A stretch of DNA of 64,000 nt from Clostridioides difficile (GTDB lineage Bacteria > Bacillota > Clostridia > Peptostreptococcales > Peptostreptococcaceae): assembly GCF_001299635.1 (NCBI RefSeq), contig NZ_JRHN01000031.1:1-64000 (forward strand), read 5' to 3'. The translations under genes were made by a program, and so were the position numbers. Position 1 is the stretch's first letter. Each line of letters opens with the position of its first letter. The notes under the pieces are model-generated. The model had not been told where the DNA came from. It saw only the letters and a program-made list of their open reading frames with translations, and did no database searches. This document shows, piece by piece, positions 10,053-19,492 of the stretch.

Positions 10053-13000
10053 GTTAGAAGTTACAGGACTTAATAGCTACATTGATAAACAAGTTATAGA
10101 CTTTGAAAAGCTAATTGAAAGAGGTTTGTTTGGGATATTTGGAACTACTGGAAGTGGAAAATCTACAATTTTAGATGCAATAACCATTGCTATGTATGGA
10201 AATATCTCCAGAAATACAAAAGAATATATAAATAGTGTATGTGATAAGGCAATTATATCATATGAATTTGAGATAGGAAGTAAAAATACTAGAAGAAGAT
10301 ATATTGTAGATAGAACTATTGCTAGAAGCAAAACAGGAACAAAGACTTCTAATGCTAGATTAATAGAGATATTGAATGACAATACTAAAAATGTCTTAGC
10401 TGATAAGGTTGTGGAAGTAAATGAAAAGGTAGCTCAAGTTGTAGGGCTAACAGCTAATGATTTTACTAGGTCAGTAGTTTTGCCACAAGATAAATTTAAT
10501 GAGTTTCTGAGATTGTCACGAGCAGATAGAAGAGACATGTTAGAGAGAATTTTCAATCTTGAGAAATATGGAAGAAGTCTTGGAGAAAAAGTAAAAAAGA
10601 GAAAAAACCTACATTTACAAAATTTAAAAGATTTAAAATCAAAATTAAGCCAATATGATGGAGTTACAGAAGAAGTATACAACAATATAAATCAAGAATT
10701 AATAGAATTAAAACAAGATGAAAAAGAGAAAAATAAAGCTTTGGATTTGGCTCAGAAATCTTATGAAGAGAGTAAAGCAGTATATGAAGAACAATTAAAA
10801 CTAGAGAAAAATGAGATTAGAAAAGATGAACTTAATTTAAAAAGCAATGAGATAAAAGAAAAGACAAGTGTTGTAGAAAATGATAATAATGCAAGAAAAG
10901 TAGACCCATACATAGGCTCTGTTCAAAATCTAGAAAAAAAAATAAATGAAGATAACTTTACTGTAAGTAATTTAGAAAAGAAATTAGTGATACTAAATCA
11001 GGAACTTGAGGTCATAAAAAATAGATATGAAAAAATAAGTAGAATTAAAAATGAAGAGGTTCCTAAATTAAGTGAAGAAAAGATAAGGTTGCAACAGGCA
11101 ATAAGATTAGAAGAGGAGTTAGTTTTATTAGATAAAGAGTTAAAAGAGTTAAAAGAACATGGTGTTAATTTAAATAAGAATAAAGTAGAATTAGAAAAAG
11201 TAAAACAAGAGGCTGAATCTAGAAAAGATGCAGTAATTAAGTCCATAAAAGAAGTTGAAGGAAAAATCGATAAAGTAAATATAGGTGCTGAATTAAAACA
11301 AAAGATATTTTTAGCATATGAATATGAGAAAGATTATAATAAAGTCTTAGAAGAGAAGAATCAAAAAATAAATAAACTAGAAGAAATACTTAAAGAGACA
11401 GAAGACATAAATTTAAAAATCAGATATATCGATAAAGATAAAAATGATACAAAACGTAATTTAGAAAATTTATCTCTTCACTTAGATGTTCTTCTTAGAA
11501 AATGTCCTGGTAAGAGTGAAGATTTACTTTTAAAATCTGAATATGTAACTGAATTAAGAAATAAAGCAAACAATACTAAAGAAAATGAAATTAAGAAGAA
11601 TAATATACAAGATGAATTAAAGATAGTACTAGAAAGTAAGTTTAATACTGAAAGAGAAATAAATTTACTAAATGAGAAGCTTGAAAATAATAGAAAAAAT
11701 AGAGAAGACTTAGAAAAAGAACTAGAAGAGTTAAAATATTTAAATTTAGCATCAGAGCTTAGACGTGAGTTAAAAGAAAATACGCCATGCCCAGTTTGTG
11801 GGTCAAAACATCATGAAAACCATAATATAACTAAATATGATGAGAATATAGCTTTTGTCAAAGAAAAACTAGAAAAACAGGAAAAAGAAAAATTAAGTAT
11901 AAGACGCAATATAGAGGAATTAAATGCTAAAGTAAGTGGATATTTATCTGTAGAAAAAATGAAAACTAAAGAATTGGAAGATGTAAAAGGAAAACTAGGT
12001 GATATTCCATCTAGTCAATTGTTAAAAAAGCTTGATGACGAACAGAGAAAACTTGCTTTGCTTAAATCTAACATTCAAGAATGGGAGAAAGAGAAAGAAG
12101 ATACCGAAAATAAGATAACATTAGTTAAAGAAGAGAAGAATAAAGTTGAAAAAGAAGAACTAAAAATAAAAGAAAGCTTGAATAACTATAAGAAATTAAC
12201 GAGAGACTTAAATACAGAGATAGAAAGTCTAGAAAATAAATGTAAAAAACTAAAACAGGAGTATATAGGATTAAAGACGATTACTAAAGTTTCTAATCTA
12301 TCATCAAAGGTAGAAGAAATAAGAGAAAATGAAAAAAAATTAGAATTACTAAGCACTGGATACTCCAAATTATTAAAAAATAGAGATTCATTAGACCTTA
12401 AAATAAGAGAAAATCAAAGTAAACTACATGAGATAGAGATAGAGTTAATAAGAGCTAGAGAATTATATGTAGAAAAAAAAGTGCATAGAGAAAATAAGTA
12501 TAAAGAAGTTATTAACATAACTAAGGGTGATTTGGCTAAAAATCTTTTACATAATGTTGAAGAAAATATATGTAAGATATTAGAACAAGAAGAATCAAGT
12601 AGAAAAAAATTAGAAGAGCAAAGATTAGAGTATGAAAAAAATATTGCTGAAAAACACAATATAGATGGTAGACTTAAAACAGCTAGAGAACAATATAAAG
12701 AACAAAAAGTAATATTAAATGGATTATTAGCAGAAAATAAATTTGAAAGTATATATGCAGTAAAAAGAGCTTTGTTAGATGGCGATGAAATAAAAAAATT
12801 AATTGAAGAGATATTAGAATATGAAGAAGAACAAAAATTATTGACATTTAAAATAAAATCATCAAAAGAAAAATTAAATGGTAGGACTGTAAAGAAGGAA
12901 TACTTTGAGCAATTAAAAGACGAGATTTATAATCTAAAAGTTGAGATAGGTAATATATCAAAAGATATTGGAGCTAATCAAAATAAGCTAATAACATTAA

Positions 13001-13566
13001 AAGACTCTTTAGATAAGATAAATGATTTTAATAAAGAACTTAAAGTAGTTGAACACCAGGTAGATTTATTAGAGGAATTAGATAAATGTGTGCAAGGAAA
13101 CAAGTTTGTAGAATATGTTTCTACAAACCAATTAAAATATATCGCTTTGGAAGCATCAAAAAGATTAGAAAAAATAACAAAAGGAAGATATGCACTTGAA
13201 ATTGATTCGACGCTGAATTTTGTAATGAGAGATAATTTTAATGGAGGAGAAAGAAGAAGTATTGATACCCTATCTGGTGGAGAAACATTCTTAACTTCTC
13301 TATCACTAGCACTTGCTCTTTCATCTCAGATACAATTAAAGGGAAGTGCACCTCTAGAATTCTTCTTTTTAGATGAAGGTTTTGGCTCACTAGATAGTGA
13401 ACTTTTAGAAATTGTTATAGAATCATTGGAAAGATTGCATAGTAATAATCTAAGTGTGGGTATAATAAGTCATGTCGAGGAACTTAAAAATAGAGTTCCT
13501 GTTAAGTTAATAGTTTCATCTAGTGAGGCTGGAGTAGGTTCACAAGTAAAAATTGAATATAGTTAA
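10039..13566 (+). CDS. sbcC: DNA exonuclease SbcC (Rad50-like SMC ATPase)
   Basis: 1175 aa. ATP-driven partner of SbcD. Walker A is GTTGSGKST at residues 35-43. Two long Lys/Glu-rich coiled coils (about 180-570 and 600-1000) flank the zinc hook CPVC (C584, C587), which dimerises two molecules. The ABC signature LSGGE starts at L1078 and Walker B FLDEGFGSLD has D1112 and E1113. An in-frame GTG exists 21 bases upstream. ATG 10039 follows AGAGGGTGA and gives MRPIRLEVTGLNSY, as in relatives. It is the last gene of the repair operon; no strong terminator hairpin was seen right after it. Confidence 0.93.
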   Translation: MRPIRLEVTGLNSYIDKQVIDFEKLIERGLFGIFGTTGSGKSTILDAITIAMYGNISRNTKEYINSVCDKAIISYEFEIGSKNTRRRYIVDRTIARSKTGTKTSNARLIEILNDNTKNVLADKVVEVNEKVAQVVGLTANDFTRSVVLPQDKFNEFLRLSRADRRDMLERIFNLEKYGRSLGEKVKKRKNLHLQNLKDLKSKLSQYDGVTEEVYNNINQELIELKQDEKEKNKALDLAQKSYEESKAVYEEQLKLEKNEIRKDELNLKSNEIKEKTSVVENDNNARKVDPYIGSVQNLEKKINEDNFTVSNLEKKLVILNQELEVIKNRYEKISRIKNEEVPKLSEEKIRLQQAIRLEEELVLLDKELKELKEHGVNLNKNKVELEKVKQEAESRKDAVIKSIKEVEGKIDKVNIGAELKQKIFLAYEYEKDYNKVLEEKNQKINKLEEILKETEDINLKIRYIDKDKNDTKRNLENLSLHLDVLLRKCPGKSEDLLLKSEYVTELRNKANNTKENEIKKNNIQDELKIVLESKFNTEREINLLNEKLENNRKNREDLEKELEELKYLNLASELRRELKENTPCPVCGSKHHENHNITKYDENIAFVKEKLEKQEKEKLSIRRNIEELNAKVSGYLSVEKMKTKELEDVKGKLGDIPSSQLLKKLDDEQRKLALLKSNIQEWEKEKEDTENKITLVKEEKNKVEKEELKIKESLNNYKKLTRDLNTEIESLENKCKKLKQEYIGLKTITKVSNLSSKVEEIRENEKKLELLSTGYSKLLKNRDSLDLKIRENQSKLHEIEIELIRARELYVEKKVHRENKYKEVINITKGDLAKNLLHNVEENICKILEQEESSRKKLEEQRLEYEKNIAEKHNIDGRLKTAREQYKEQKVILNGLLAENKFESIYAVKRALLDGDEIKKLIEEILEYEEEQKLLTFKIKSSKEKLNGRTVKKEYFEQLKDEIYNLKVEIGNISKDIGANQNKLITLKDSLDKINDFNKELKVVEHQVDLLEELDKCVQGNKFVEYVSTNQLKYIALEASKRLEKITKGRYALEIDSTLNFVMRDNFNGGERRSIDTLSGGETFLTSLSLALALSSQIQLKGSAPLEFFFLDEGFGSLDSELLEIVIESLERLHSNNLSVGIISHVEELKNRVPVKLIVSSSEAGVGSQVKIEYS

Positions 13567-13598
13567 AAACATATGTTAATTGAATATATTATCTAATA

Positions 13599-13628
13599 TT
13601 TCCAAAAAATATATAATTGTGATATAAT
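13599..13628 (+). promoter_or_regulatory. Candidate promoter with extended -10 for the CNNM/CorC gene
   Basis: TGATATAAT at 13620-13628 is an extended -10 element. TTTCCA at 13599-13604 is a poor -35, 18 bases upstream. It lies about 70 bases before the GTG start at 13696. Seen by eye only. Confidence 0.4.
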
Positions 13629-13695
13629 TAAAACTAATATTAAAGTTATTTATAATTAATATTAATATAAAAACATGTAATTAGGAGTGTGGTAA

Positions 13696-14949
13696 GTGTT
13701 GGAATCGCCCAATAATTTGATTCAGATTATATTTTTAATAGTATTACTTATGGGGTCTGCATTTTTCTCAGCATCTGAAACGGCTTTAATGTCATTGAGT
13801 AAAATCAGAATCAGATATATGCAAGATGAAGGAGTTAAAGGAGCTAAGTTAGTAAGTTCATTAATAGAAAGTCCAAATAAACTTTTAAGTTCTATATTGG
13901 TTGGAAATAACGTCGTAAATATAGCAGCAACATCCATATCAACATCTTTATTTATAGGATTAATGGGAGAAAAAGGAGTGGCACTTGCTACAGCTGTGAT
14001 GACAGTGTTAGTATTAATATTTGGTGAAATTACTCCAAAGACAATAGCAGCAAGTAATTCAGAAAAGGTTTCTCTATTAGTATCCAAACCTATAAAAGTA
14101 ATTATATTTATATTAAGACCAATAGTATGGATATTTAACATAATCACAAGTGTTATATTTAAATTATTCGGTATAACAAATAAAGGAGCCAAATCATTCA
14201 TAACTGAAGAAGAATTAAAAACCATGGTAAATGTAAGCCATGAAGAAGGCGTCCTTGAAATGGAAGAAAGAGAAATTATAAACAATGTATTTGAATTTGG
14301 AGATATGCAAGCTAAAAATGCAATGATACAAAGAATAGATATGGTAGCTATAGATATGGAAGATAGTTATGATGAGATAATACAGGTATTTAAAACTGAG
14401 AAATTGAGTAGAATGCCCGTGTATGAAGAGACTATAGATGATATTGTAGGAATACTTAATATAAAAGACATTATATTTTTATCAGATGAGGAAATAGAAT
14501 CATTTGACATTAAAAACTATATGAGAGAGCCTTTCTTCACATATGAATTCAAAAAAATAACACAACTTCTTGAAGAGATGAAACTTGAAAAAAGCCAAAT
14601 GGCCATAGTTGTAGATGAGTATGGTGGAACATCTGGTCTTCTAACTATAGAAGATTTAGTAGAAGTAATTGTTGGTGATATAGAGGATGAATATGATGAG
14701 GAAGAAGATGAAATACAAGTTATAAAAGAAGATGAGTATATTGTAGATGGAAGTACTAAAATTGGTGATGTTAATGAACTTATTGGTGTAAACTTAGAAT
14801 CTGAAGAATTTGATTCTATAGGTGGCTTTATAATTGGACACTTGAGCAGATTGCCAGAAGAGAATGAAGTAATTGAAGTCGATAATATAAGATTTTGTAT
14901 AGAGAGCATAGAAAAAAATAGAATTAAAAAAATAAGAATATATACATAA
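13696..14949 (+). CDS. CNNM/CorC-family membrane protein (DUF21, CBS pair, CorC_HlyC domain)
   Basis: 417 aa, GTG start after TTAGGAGTG. The N-terminal 190 residues form a DUF21 membrane domain with four hydrophobic segments and the signature SASETALMSLSK near residue 27. A pair of CBS modules follows (about 205-330; RMPVYEETIDDIVGILNIKD is typical). The C-terminal 80 residues are the FAD-like CorC_HlyC domain ending in RIKKIRIYT, with a very acidic linker before it. Family members are linked to Mg2+/Co2+ efflux and were once called hemolysins. Transport here is inferred from family only. It stands alone between the repair operon and a terminator hairpin. Confidence 0.85.
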   Translation: MLESPNNLIQIIFLIVLLMGSAFFSASETALMSLSKIRIRYMQDEGVKGAKLVSSLIESPNKLLSSILVGNNVVNIAATSISTSLFIGLMGEKGVALATAVMTVLVLIFGEITPKTIAASNSEKVSLLVSKPIKVIIFILRPIVWIFNIITSVIFKLFGITNKGAKSFITEEELKTMVNVSHEEGVLEMEEREIINNVFEFGDMQAKNAMIQRIDMVAIDMEDSYDEIIQVFKTEKLSRMPVYEETIDDIVGILNIKDIIFLSDEEIESFDIKNYMREPFFTYEFKKITQLLEEMKLEKSQMAIVVDEYGGTSGLLTIEDLVEVIVGDIEDEYDEEEDEIQVIKEDEYIVDGSTKIGDVNELIGVNLESEEFDSIGGFIIGHLSRLPEENEVIEVDNIRFCIESIEKNRIKKIRIYT

Positions 14950-14975
14950 TGTAATAATGTTCTTAAATTTATTAT

Positions 14976-15026
14976 GAGTGCATGTAATGTAAAAGTTAAA
15001 TTTTATATTGCATGCACTTATTTTTA
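14976..15026 (+). terminator. Rho-independent terminator after the CNNM/CorC gene
   Basis: AGTGCATG...AAAA pairs with TTTT...CATGCACT over about 18 bp with two G-U pairs, followed by TTATTTTTATTTT. It lies 27 bases after the stop. Confidence 0.75.
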
Positions 15027-15099
15027 TTTTATATTCAAATAAAACTAGTATGAAATGGACAAAATAAAAATATAAATTAGAAGAAAGGAGATTTTTAAG

Positions 15100-16152
15100 A
15101 TGAGCATACTAGAAAATAATTTCTTATATAAATTAAAAAATAATACCATCTTTTTTTGTATATATACATTGTTATTTGTTTTTCTTTATAAAGCTTTTCC
15201 ATACATAGCCCCATTTTTTTTAGGTGGTATAATAGCACTTATGATTAATCCTATATCACAAAAGTTAGAAAATAAATTTCACATAAATAAAGGTGTATCT
15301 ACGTTGGTTTTAAGTTTTCTTGCGGTTGCTATAGTTAGTACAGTTACTACAATAATAGTAATAAACTCAGTAAAAGAACTAATGGGATTTTTAAATAATG
15401 TATCAGCTAATCCTGAAGATATAAGTAATACTATTATGTATTTCTTAAATAAAGTAAACGACTTCATGAAAACATTTCAAGAAATAGCTAATTTTGATGT
15501 AGAGCAGTTAGTAAATAAATTTAGTGGTGAAGTGATGCAAATTACAAAAAATCTTCTTACAAGTATCCTTGGATTAGCCACTTCCATCCCATATATTATA
15601 ATATTTATAATTACTTTATTTATTGCTACATATTTTATAGCAAAAGATTTAGATAAAATTGAAAATAATTTTTATAATATGTTCACTACTGATGTCAGAA
15701 AGAAAGTAAAAAATGTAAAAAAAGAAGCAGGTCTTTCTCTTGTTGGATATATAAGAGCTTATACAATACTCATGGCTATAACATTTTTTGCAATTTGGGG
15801 AAGTTTTGCTTTATTTGGATTAAAATATGGTTTAATAGTAGGATTTGTGGGAGCTTTAATGGATTTAATTCCATTTCTAGGTATTATAACAATATACCTT
15901 CCAGTAATAGTTTACTATTTTCTTATAAAAAATTATTTTATAGCTATAAGTATGACTATAATATTTTTTATCTTATCTTTAATTAGAGAAATACTAGAAC
16001 CTAAACTAGTATCTGTAAATGTTGGATTAAATCCACTGGCTACACTTGCTGCAATTTTTATTGGAATCCAAGTAAAAGGAATAATTGGCGTAATTTTTTG
16101 TTTGGGTTTGGTGTGTATGCATGATATACTTAAGAAGGTGGATATTTTTTAA
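15100..16152 (+). CDS. AI-2E/YtvI-family membrane permease
   Basis: 350 aa with about eight hydrophobic segments and the typical layout of this family: two N-terminal helices (PYIAPFFLGGIIALMINPI), an amphipathic middle region (about residues 85-160), then helices containing GLKYGLIVGFVGALMDLIPFLG and the late LIREILEPKLVS motif followed by NPLATL. The family includes the AI-2 exporter TqsA, Na+/H+ antiporters and the sporulation-linked YtvI, so the substrate cannot be read from sequence. The start follows GAAAGGAGA. Lone gene, between a terminator and pepT. The name is a family call, not a function. Confidence 0.8.
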   Translation: MSILENNFLYKLKNNTIFFCIYTLLFVFLYKAFPYIAPFFLGGIIALMINPISQKLENKFHINKGVSTLVLSFLAVAIVSTVTTIIVINSVKELMGFLNNVSANPEDISNTIMYFLNKVNDFMKTFQEIANFDVEQLVNKFSGEVMQITKNLLTSILGLATSIPYIIIFIITLFIATYFIAKDLDKIENNFYNMFTTDVRKKVKNVKKEAGLSLVGYIRAYTILMAITFFAIWGSFALFGLKYGLIVGFVGALMDLIPFLGIITIYLPVIVYYFLIKNYFIAISMTIIFFILSLIREILEPKLVSVNVGLNPLATLAAIFIGIQVKGIIGVIFCLGLVCMHDILKKVDIF

Positions 16153-16241
16153 TTATAATAACTTAGAACTTTTTTTAAATAAAAATTTATTCACTAATAA
16201 ATAAAAAATTTCATTAATAGTATAAGAAAGAGGGTATATAC

Positions 16242-17468
16242 GTGAAACAAAAAGTAGTAGAAAGATTTTTAAAATATGTATCATTTGATACAACATCCAA
16301 TTCTCAATGTGAAAATTGTCCATCTTCAGAAGGTCAAAGAGTTTTAGCTAAGTATATAGTTGAAGAGCTAAAATCAATGGGTATTGATGATGTAAGTTTA
16401 GATGAAAATAGTTATATAATGGCTACTTTAAAGGGAAACATTGATGGTGTGGATACTATAGGGTTCATATCACATTTAGATACAATTGAAGATGTTAGTG
16501 GAAAAGATATTAAACCAAGAATAATTCAAAACTATGATGGAAAAGATATAGTTTTAAATGAAGAATTAAATGTTGTTACGTATATAAGCGATTCTCCAGA
16601 GTTAGAAGAATTTAAGGGAGATGATTTAATAGTTACTGATGGAACAACTTTACTTGGTTCTGATGATAAAGCTGGTATAGCTGAAATAGTAACTGCAATA
16701 GAATACTTAATAAATCATCCAGAAATTAAACATGGAGATATAAAAATAGGATTTACACCTGATGAAGAAATTGGTAGAGGTGCTGATTTATTTAATGTTG
16801 AAAAATTTGGAGCAAAATATGCATATACTTTAGATGGAGGAATAGTTGGAGAGCTTGAATGTGAAAACTTCAATGCAGCAAATGCAACTATTACTATACA
16901 TGGTAGAAATGTTCATCCAGGGTCAGCTAAAAATAAAATGGTAAATGCTATACATATAGCTGCTGAAATATCAGAAATGTTTCCAGCAGATGAAAGACCA
17001 GAAACAACAGAGGGATATGAAGGTTTTTGGCATCTAAATTCTATAGGTGGAAATGTTGAAAATGTAAGTATGGCTTATATTATTAGAGACCATTGTAGAG
17101 AAAAGTTTGAACAGAGAAAGTCTATTATGATAGAAAATATAGCAAGAATAAATAAGAAATATGACAATAGAGTAGAATTAGACTTAAAAGATTCTTATTA
17201 TAATATGAAAGAAAAAATTGAACCAGTTATGTTTATAGTTGATATAGCTAAAGATGCTATGGAGGAATTAGGTATAAAGCCACGTCTAGTTCCTGTAAGA
17301 GGAGGAACTGATGGAGCAAGATTATCTTTTAATGGATTACCTTGTCCAAATATATTTACTGGAGGATTAAACTTCCATGGTAAAAATGAATGTATACCAG
17401 TTAGTTCTATGGAGAAAGCTACTCAATTAATTATAAGAATAGCTGAAAAATATGCTGAAAGAGTTTAG
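16242..17468 (+). CDS. pepT: Peptidase T (tripeptide aminopeptidase)
   Basis: 408 aa, GTG start after AAGAGGG. Cytoplasmic M20B metallopeptidase that removes the N-terminal residue of tripeptides. Metal and catalytic residues are visible: H78 and D80 (SHLDT), D141 (GSDDKAG), E175 and E176 (PDEEIGRG), D198 (TLDGG), and a late His in NFHGKNE. The numbering fits the enterobacterial enzyme closely. A dimerisation domain lies between about residues 205 and 315. It fits the peptide- and amino-acid-fermenting lifestyle. It is a single gene, closed by a strong terminator. Confidence 0.93.
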   Translation: MKQKVVERFLKYVSFDTTSNSQCENCPSSEGQRVLAKYIVEELKSMGIDDVSLDENSYIMATLKGNIDGVDTIGFISHLDTIEDVSGKDIKPRIIQNYDGKDIVLNEELNVVTYISDSPELEEFKGDDLIVTDGTTLLGSDDKAGIAEIVTAIEYLINHPEIKHGDIKIGFTPDEEIGRGADLFNVEKFGAKYAYTLDGGIVGELECENFNAANATITIHGRNVHPGSAKNKMVNAIHIAAEISEMFPADERPETTEGYEGFWHLNSIGGNVENVSMAYIIRDHCREKFEQRKSIMIENIARINKKYDNRVELDLKDSYYNMKEKIEPVMFIVDIAKDAMEELGIKPRLVPVRGGTDGARLSFNGLPCPNIFTGGLNFHGKNECIPVSSMEKATQLIIRIAEKYAERV

Positions 17469-17503
17469 TTAAAAGTATTTAAAAACTAATCATTTAAAGT
17501 TAT

Positions 17504-17578
17504 AATAGCTATATCATTCTTTATAAGTCAAACTGATTATGAGTTTGTATTGTATTTGAGATGATATAGCTATTTTTG
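17504..17578 (+). terminator. Two-tier terminator after pepT
   Basis: A perfect 14-bp outer stem (AATAGCTATATCAT at 17504-17517 with ATGATATAGCTATT at 17561-17574) encloses a 6-bp inner stem CAAACT/AGTTTG (17529-17547). A short T run follows. It is larger than a usual terminator. Confidence 0.7.
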
Positions 17579-17673
17579 TAATTAGTTTTATAAAGGATAA
17601 TTATTTTTAATTGTGTGTATCGATAAAAGGTACAGATAGCAATAAGTATTAATATTAAAAAGGGGGAATTATA

Positions 17674-18726
17674 TTGAAAATTAAATCTAAAAAAATAATA
17701 GCATTTGCACTTGTAGTGGGAATTATGATGCCAAGTTGTGTATATGCAGACATCACTGATAAAAATCAAAATACACAGACAGGTATGAATCATTATCTTA
17801 AAAACAGAAAATCTCCAAAGGGAGAAACATTAATTGGTGAAGATAGATTTGATACGGCCATAAAAATATCTCAAAGTGGATGGAATAATGGTTCAGAGAG
17901 AGTATTTCTAGTTAATTCAAATTCATTACCAGATGCATTGGCTTCAACTCCTTTAGCTAGCAAGCTGGATGCACCAATACTACTTACTAATAAAAATAGT
18001 ATACCAGATAATGTTACAGATGAAATAAAAAGACTTAATCCAGAAGAAGTTATTTTAATCGGAAGTGAAGGAGCTATTTCATCAAGTGTAAAAGAATATC
18101 TTGAGGACATAGGAGTGTTAGTAAGCAGAATTGGTGGAGCAGATAGAGAAGAAACTTCATTACTTCTTACTAAGCAACTGGATGATACAGGAGATTTAGG
18201 TGTTTCAAAAGTAGCAGTAGTTAATGGATACAATGGGTTAGCAGATGCAACTTCAATATCAAGCCCAGCAGCAAGTGATAATATGGCTATAATATATACA
18301 AGTAAAGATAGTATAAGAAGTGGAGCAAAGAGTTTTATTACACAAAATTCAAATGAGACTTACATAATAGGTGGAGAATATAGTATAAGTAAAAACCTTG
18401 AGGGACAATTAGCCAATTCAGAAAGGCTAGCAGGTACAGATAGAAAAGATACAAATGCCAAAGTTTTAGAAAAATTTTATGGAAAATTAAGTAAAGTTAA
18501 TAATATGTATTTTGCAAAAGATGGAAGTGGAAGAGAAGCTGATTTAGTTGATGGGCTTGCTGCTGGAGTATTAGCATCAAAGACAAAATCACCTGTAATC
18601 CTTGCAAGTGGAAGTTTAAGTAGTGCACAGAAAAGTTTTATAAAAAAAGTAAAGGCTGATAAATTTGTGCAAGTTGGTGGAGGTAAGAATAGTAAACCAT
18701 ATACAGAAGCATTACAATTACAGTAA
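17674..18726 (+). CDS. cwp18: Cell wall protein Cwp18 (CWB2 repeats only)
   Basis: 350 aa, TTG start 6 bases after AAAGGGGGAA. A signal peptide of about 26 residues (Lys-rich start, hydrophobic core, cleavage near VYA-DI) is followed by three tandem CWB2 (PF04122) repeats that fill the rest. The repeats begin near GETLIGEDRFDTA, SRIGGADREETS and ERLAGTDRKDTN. CWB2 trimers bind the anionic polymer PSII in the C. difficile wall. The conserved Ile-Leu-Leu ligand motif is intact only in repeat 1 (PILLT); the others read AIIYT and VILAS. No second functional domain exists, unlike most Cwp proteins. The name Cwp18 comes from recalled gene order next to nadK in strain 630, so the symbol is less sure than the family. 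Confidence 0.85.
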   Translation: MKIKSKKIIAFALVVGIMMPSCVYADITDKNQNTQTGMNHYLKNRKSPKGETLIGEDRFDTAIKISQSGWNNGSERVFLVNSNSLPDALASTPLASKLDAPILLTNKNSIPDNVTDEIKRLNPEEVILIGSEGAISSSVKEYLEDIGVLVSRIGGADREETSLLLTKQLDDTGDLGVSKVAVVNGYNGLADATSISSPAASDNMAIIYTSKDSIRSGAKSFITQNSNETYIIGGEYSISKNLEGQLANSERLAGTDRKDTNAKVLEKFYGKLSKVNNMYFAKDGSGREADLVDGLAAGVLASKTKSPVILASGSLSSAQKSFIKKVKADKFVQVGGGKNSKPYTEALQLQ

Positions 18727-18754
18727 TATAGATAAATCAATAACAACATATAAT

Positions 18755-18853
18755 AAAAACAAGTAAACTAAGTTAGATTTAATTAGAGGTCTAGGATATT
18801 ATCTTTAAAGTTCTAATTAAGATATAAATAGCAGAGTTTACTTGTTTTTTTTG
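18755..18853 (+). terminator. Two-tier terminator after cwp18
   Basis: The outer stem AAACAAGTAAACT/AGTTTACTTGTTT is perfect over 13 bp. An inner 9-bp stem TTAATTAGA/TCTAATTAA is nested within, and eight Ts follow. The reverse-strand yfcE gene ends just beyond, so it may act in both directions. Confidence 0.75.
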
Positions 18854-18898
18854 TTCATTTAAAAGAATTAAGTTTGATTTATTTTTATTGAAAGTTTA

Positions 18899-19468
18899 TT
18901 ATTCGTTAATATTTATTATATTTCCAGTATTGATGTCAACTAAGTTGATATCAAGTTCAAGTTCATCTTCATCATCAGTTTTTATAATATCTATAATTGC
19001 TACAGAGTGGCTTCCATCTTTAGGAATAGAAGTACTTCCTGGATTTATAACTATTAAATTATCATCCATATATAGTTTCTTTATATGGGTATGACCTAAA
19101 ACCAATATGTCAGCACCCATTTTTTTTGCCTTGTCAATAATTTCTTCTTCTGATTCTGTATAGCCATGATTTAATATAATTCTAATTTCACCAAATTGAC
19201 TCATGACATAAGGACTTTGAATAGGATGTTCTATTACCATCTGGTCAACATCTGCATCACAGTTTCCTTTTACAATCATAATATTATCTAACTTATTTAA
19301 TACTTCGATAAATTTTTTAGGATTGTATCCTTCTGGAATCTCATTTCTAGGTCCATGATATAGGACATCTCCACCATGTAAGAGAATATCACAATCAGAT
19401 AATACATTTAATGCTTTTTCAAAGTAAAGCAAGCTACCATGAGTATCACTCATTATTCCTATTTTCAT
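18899..19468 (-). CDS. yfcE: YfcE/MJ0936-type metallophosphodiesterase
   Basis: 189 aa. Single-domain calcineurin-like phosphodiesterase. The metal-site motifs are MSDTHGS (D8, H10), HGGDVLYHG, VKGNCDADV, LNHGYTE and LGHTHIKKL, all present. E. coli YfcE cleaves phosphodiesters such as bis-pNPP in vitro; the natural substrate is unknown. It has AGGAGG 8 bases before the start. It lies 24 bases downstream of nadK on the same strand, so the two genes are probably one operon. The C-terminal 40 residues are acidic. Confidence 0.85.
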   Translation of the reverse strand: MKIGIMSDTHGSLLYFEKALNVLSDCDILLHGGDVLYHGPRNEIPEGYNPKKFIEVLNKLDNIMIVKGNCDADVDQMVIEHPIQSPYVMSQFGEIRIILNHGYTESEEEIIDKAKKMGADILVLGHTHIKKLYMDDNLIVINPGSTSIPKDGSHSVAIIDIIKTDDEDELELDINLVDINTGNIININE

Positions 19469-19492
19469 ATTTAAAATCCTCCTAAGTGCAGT

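Noticed and set aside
13722-14285. Reverse-strand open frame of 187 codons inside the CNNM/CorC gene
   Set aside because: The sense frame is a clear family member; the antisense product has no recognisable motif or ribosome site.
17580-17673. Cyclic di-GMP riboswitch before cwp18
   Set aside because: Such switches precede some C. difficile surface genes, but the conserved GEMM core and tetraloop-receptor bases are absent here.
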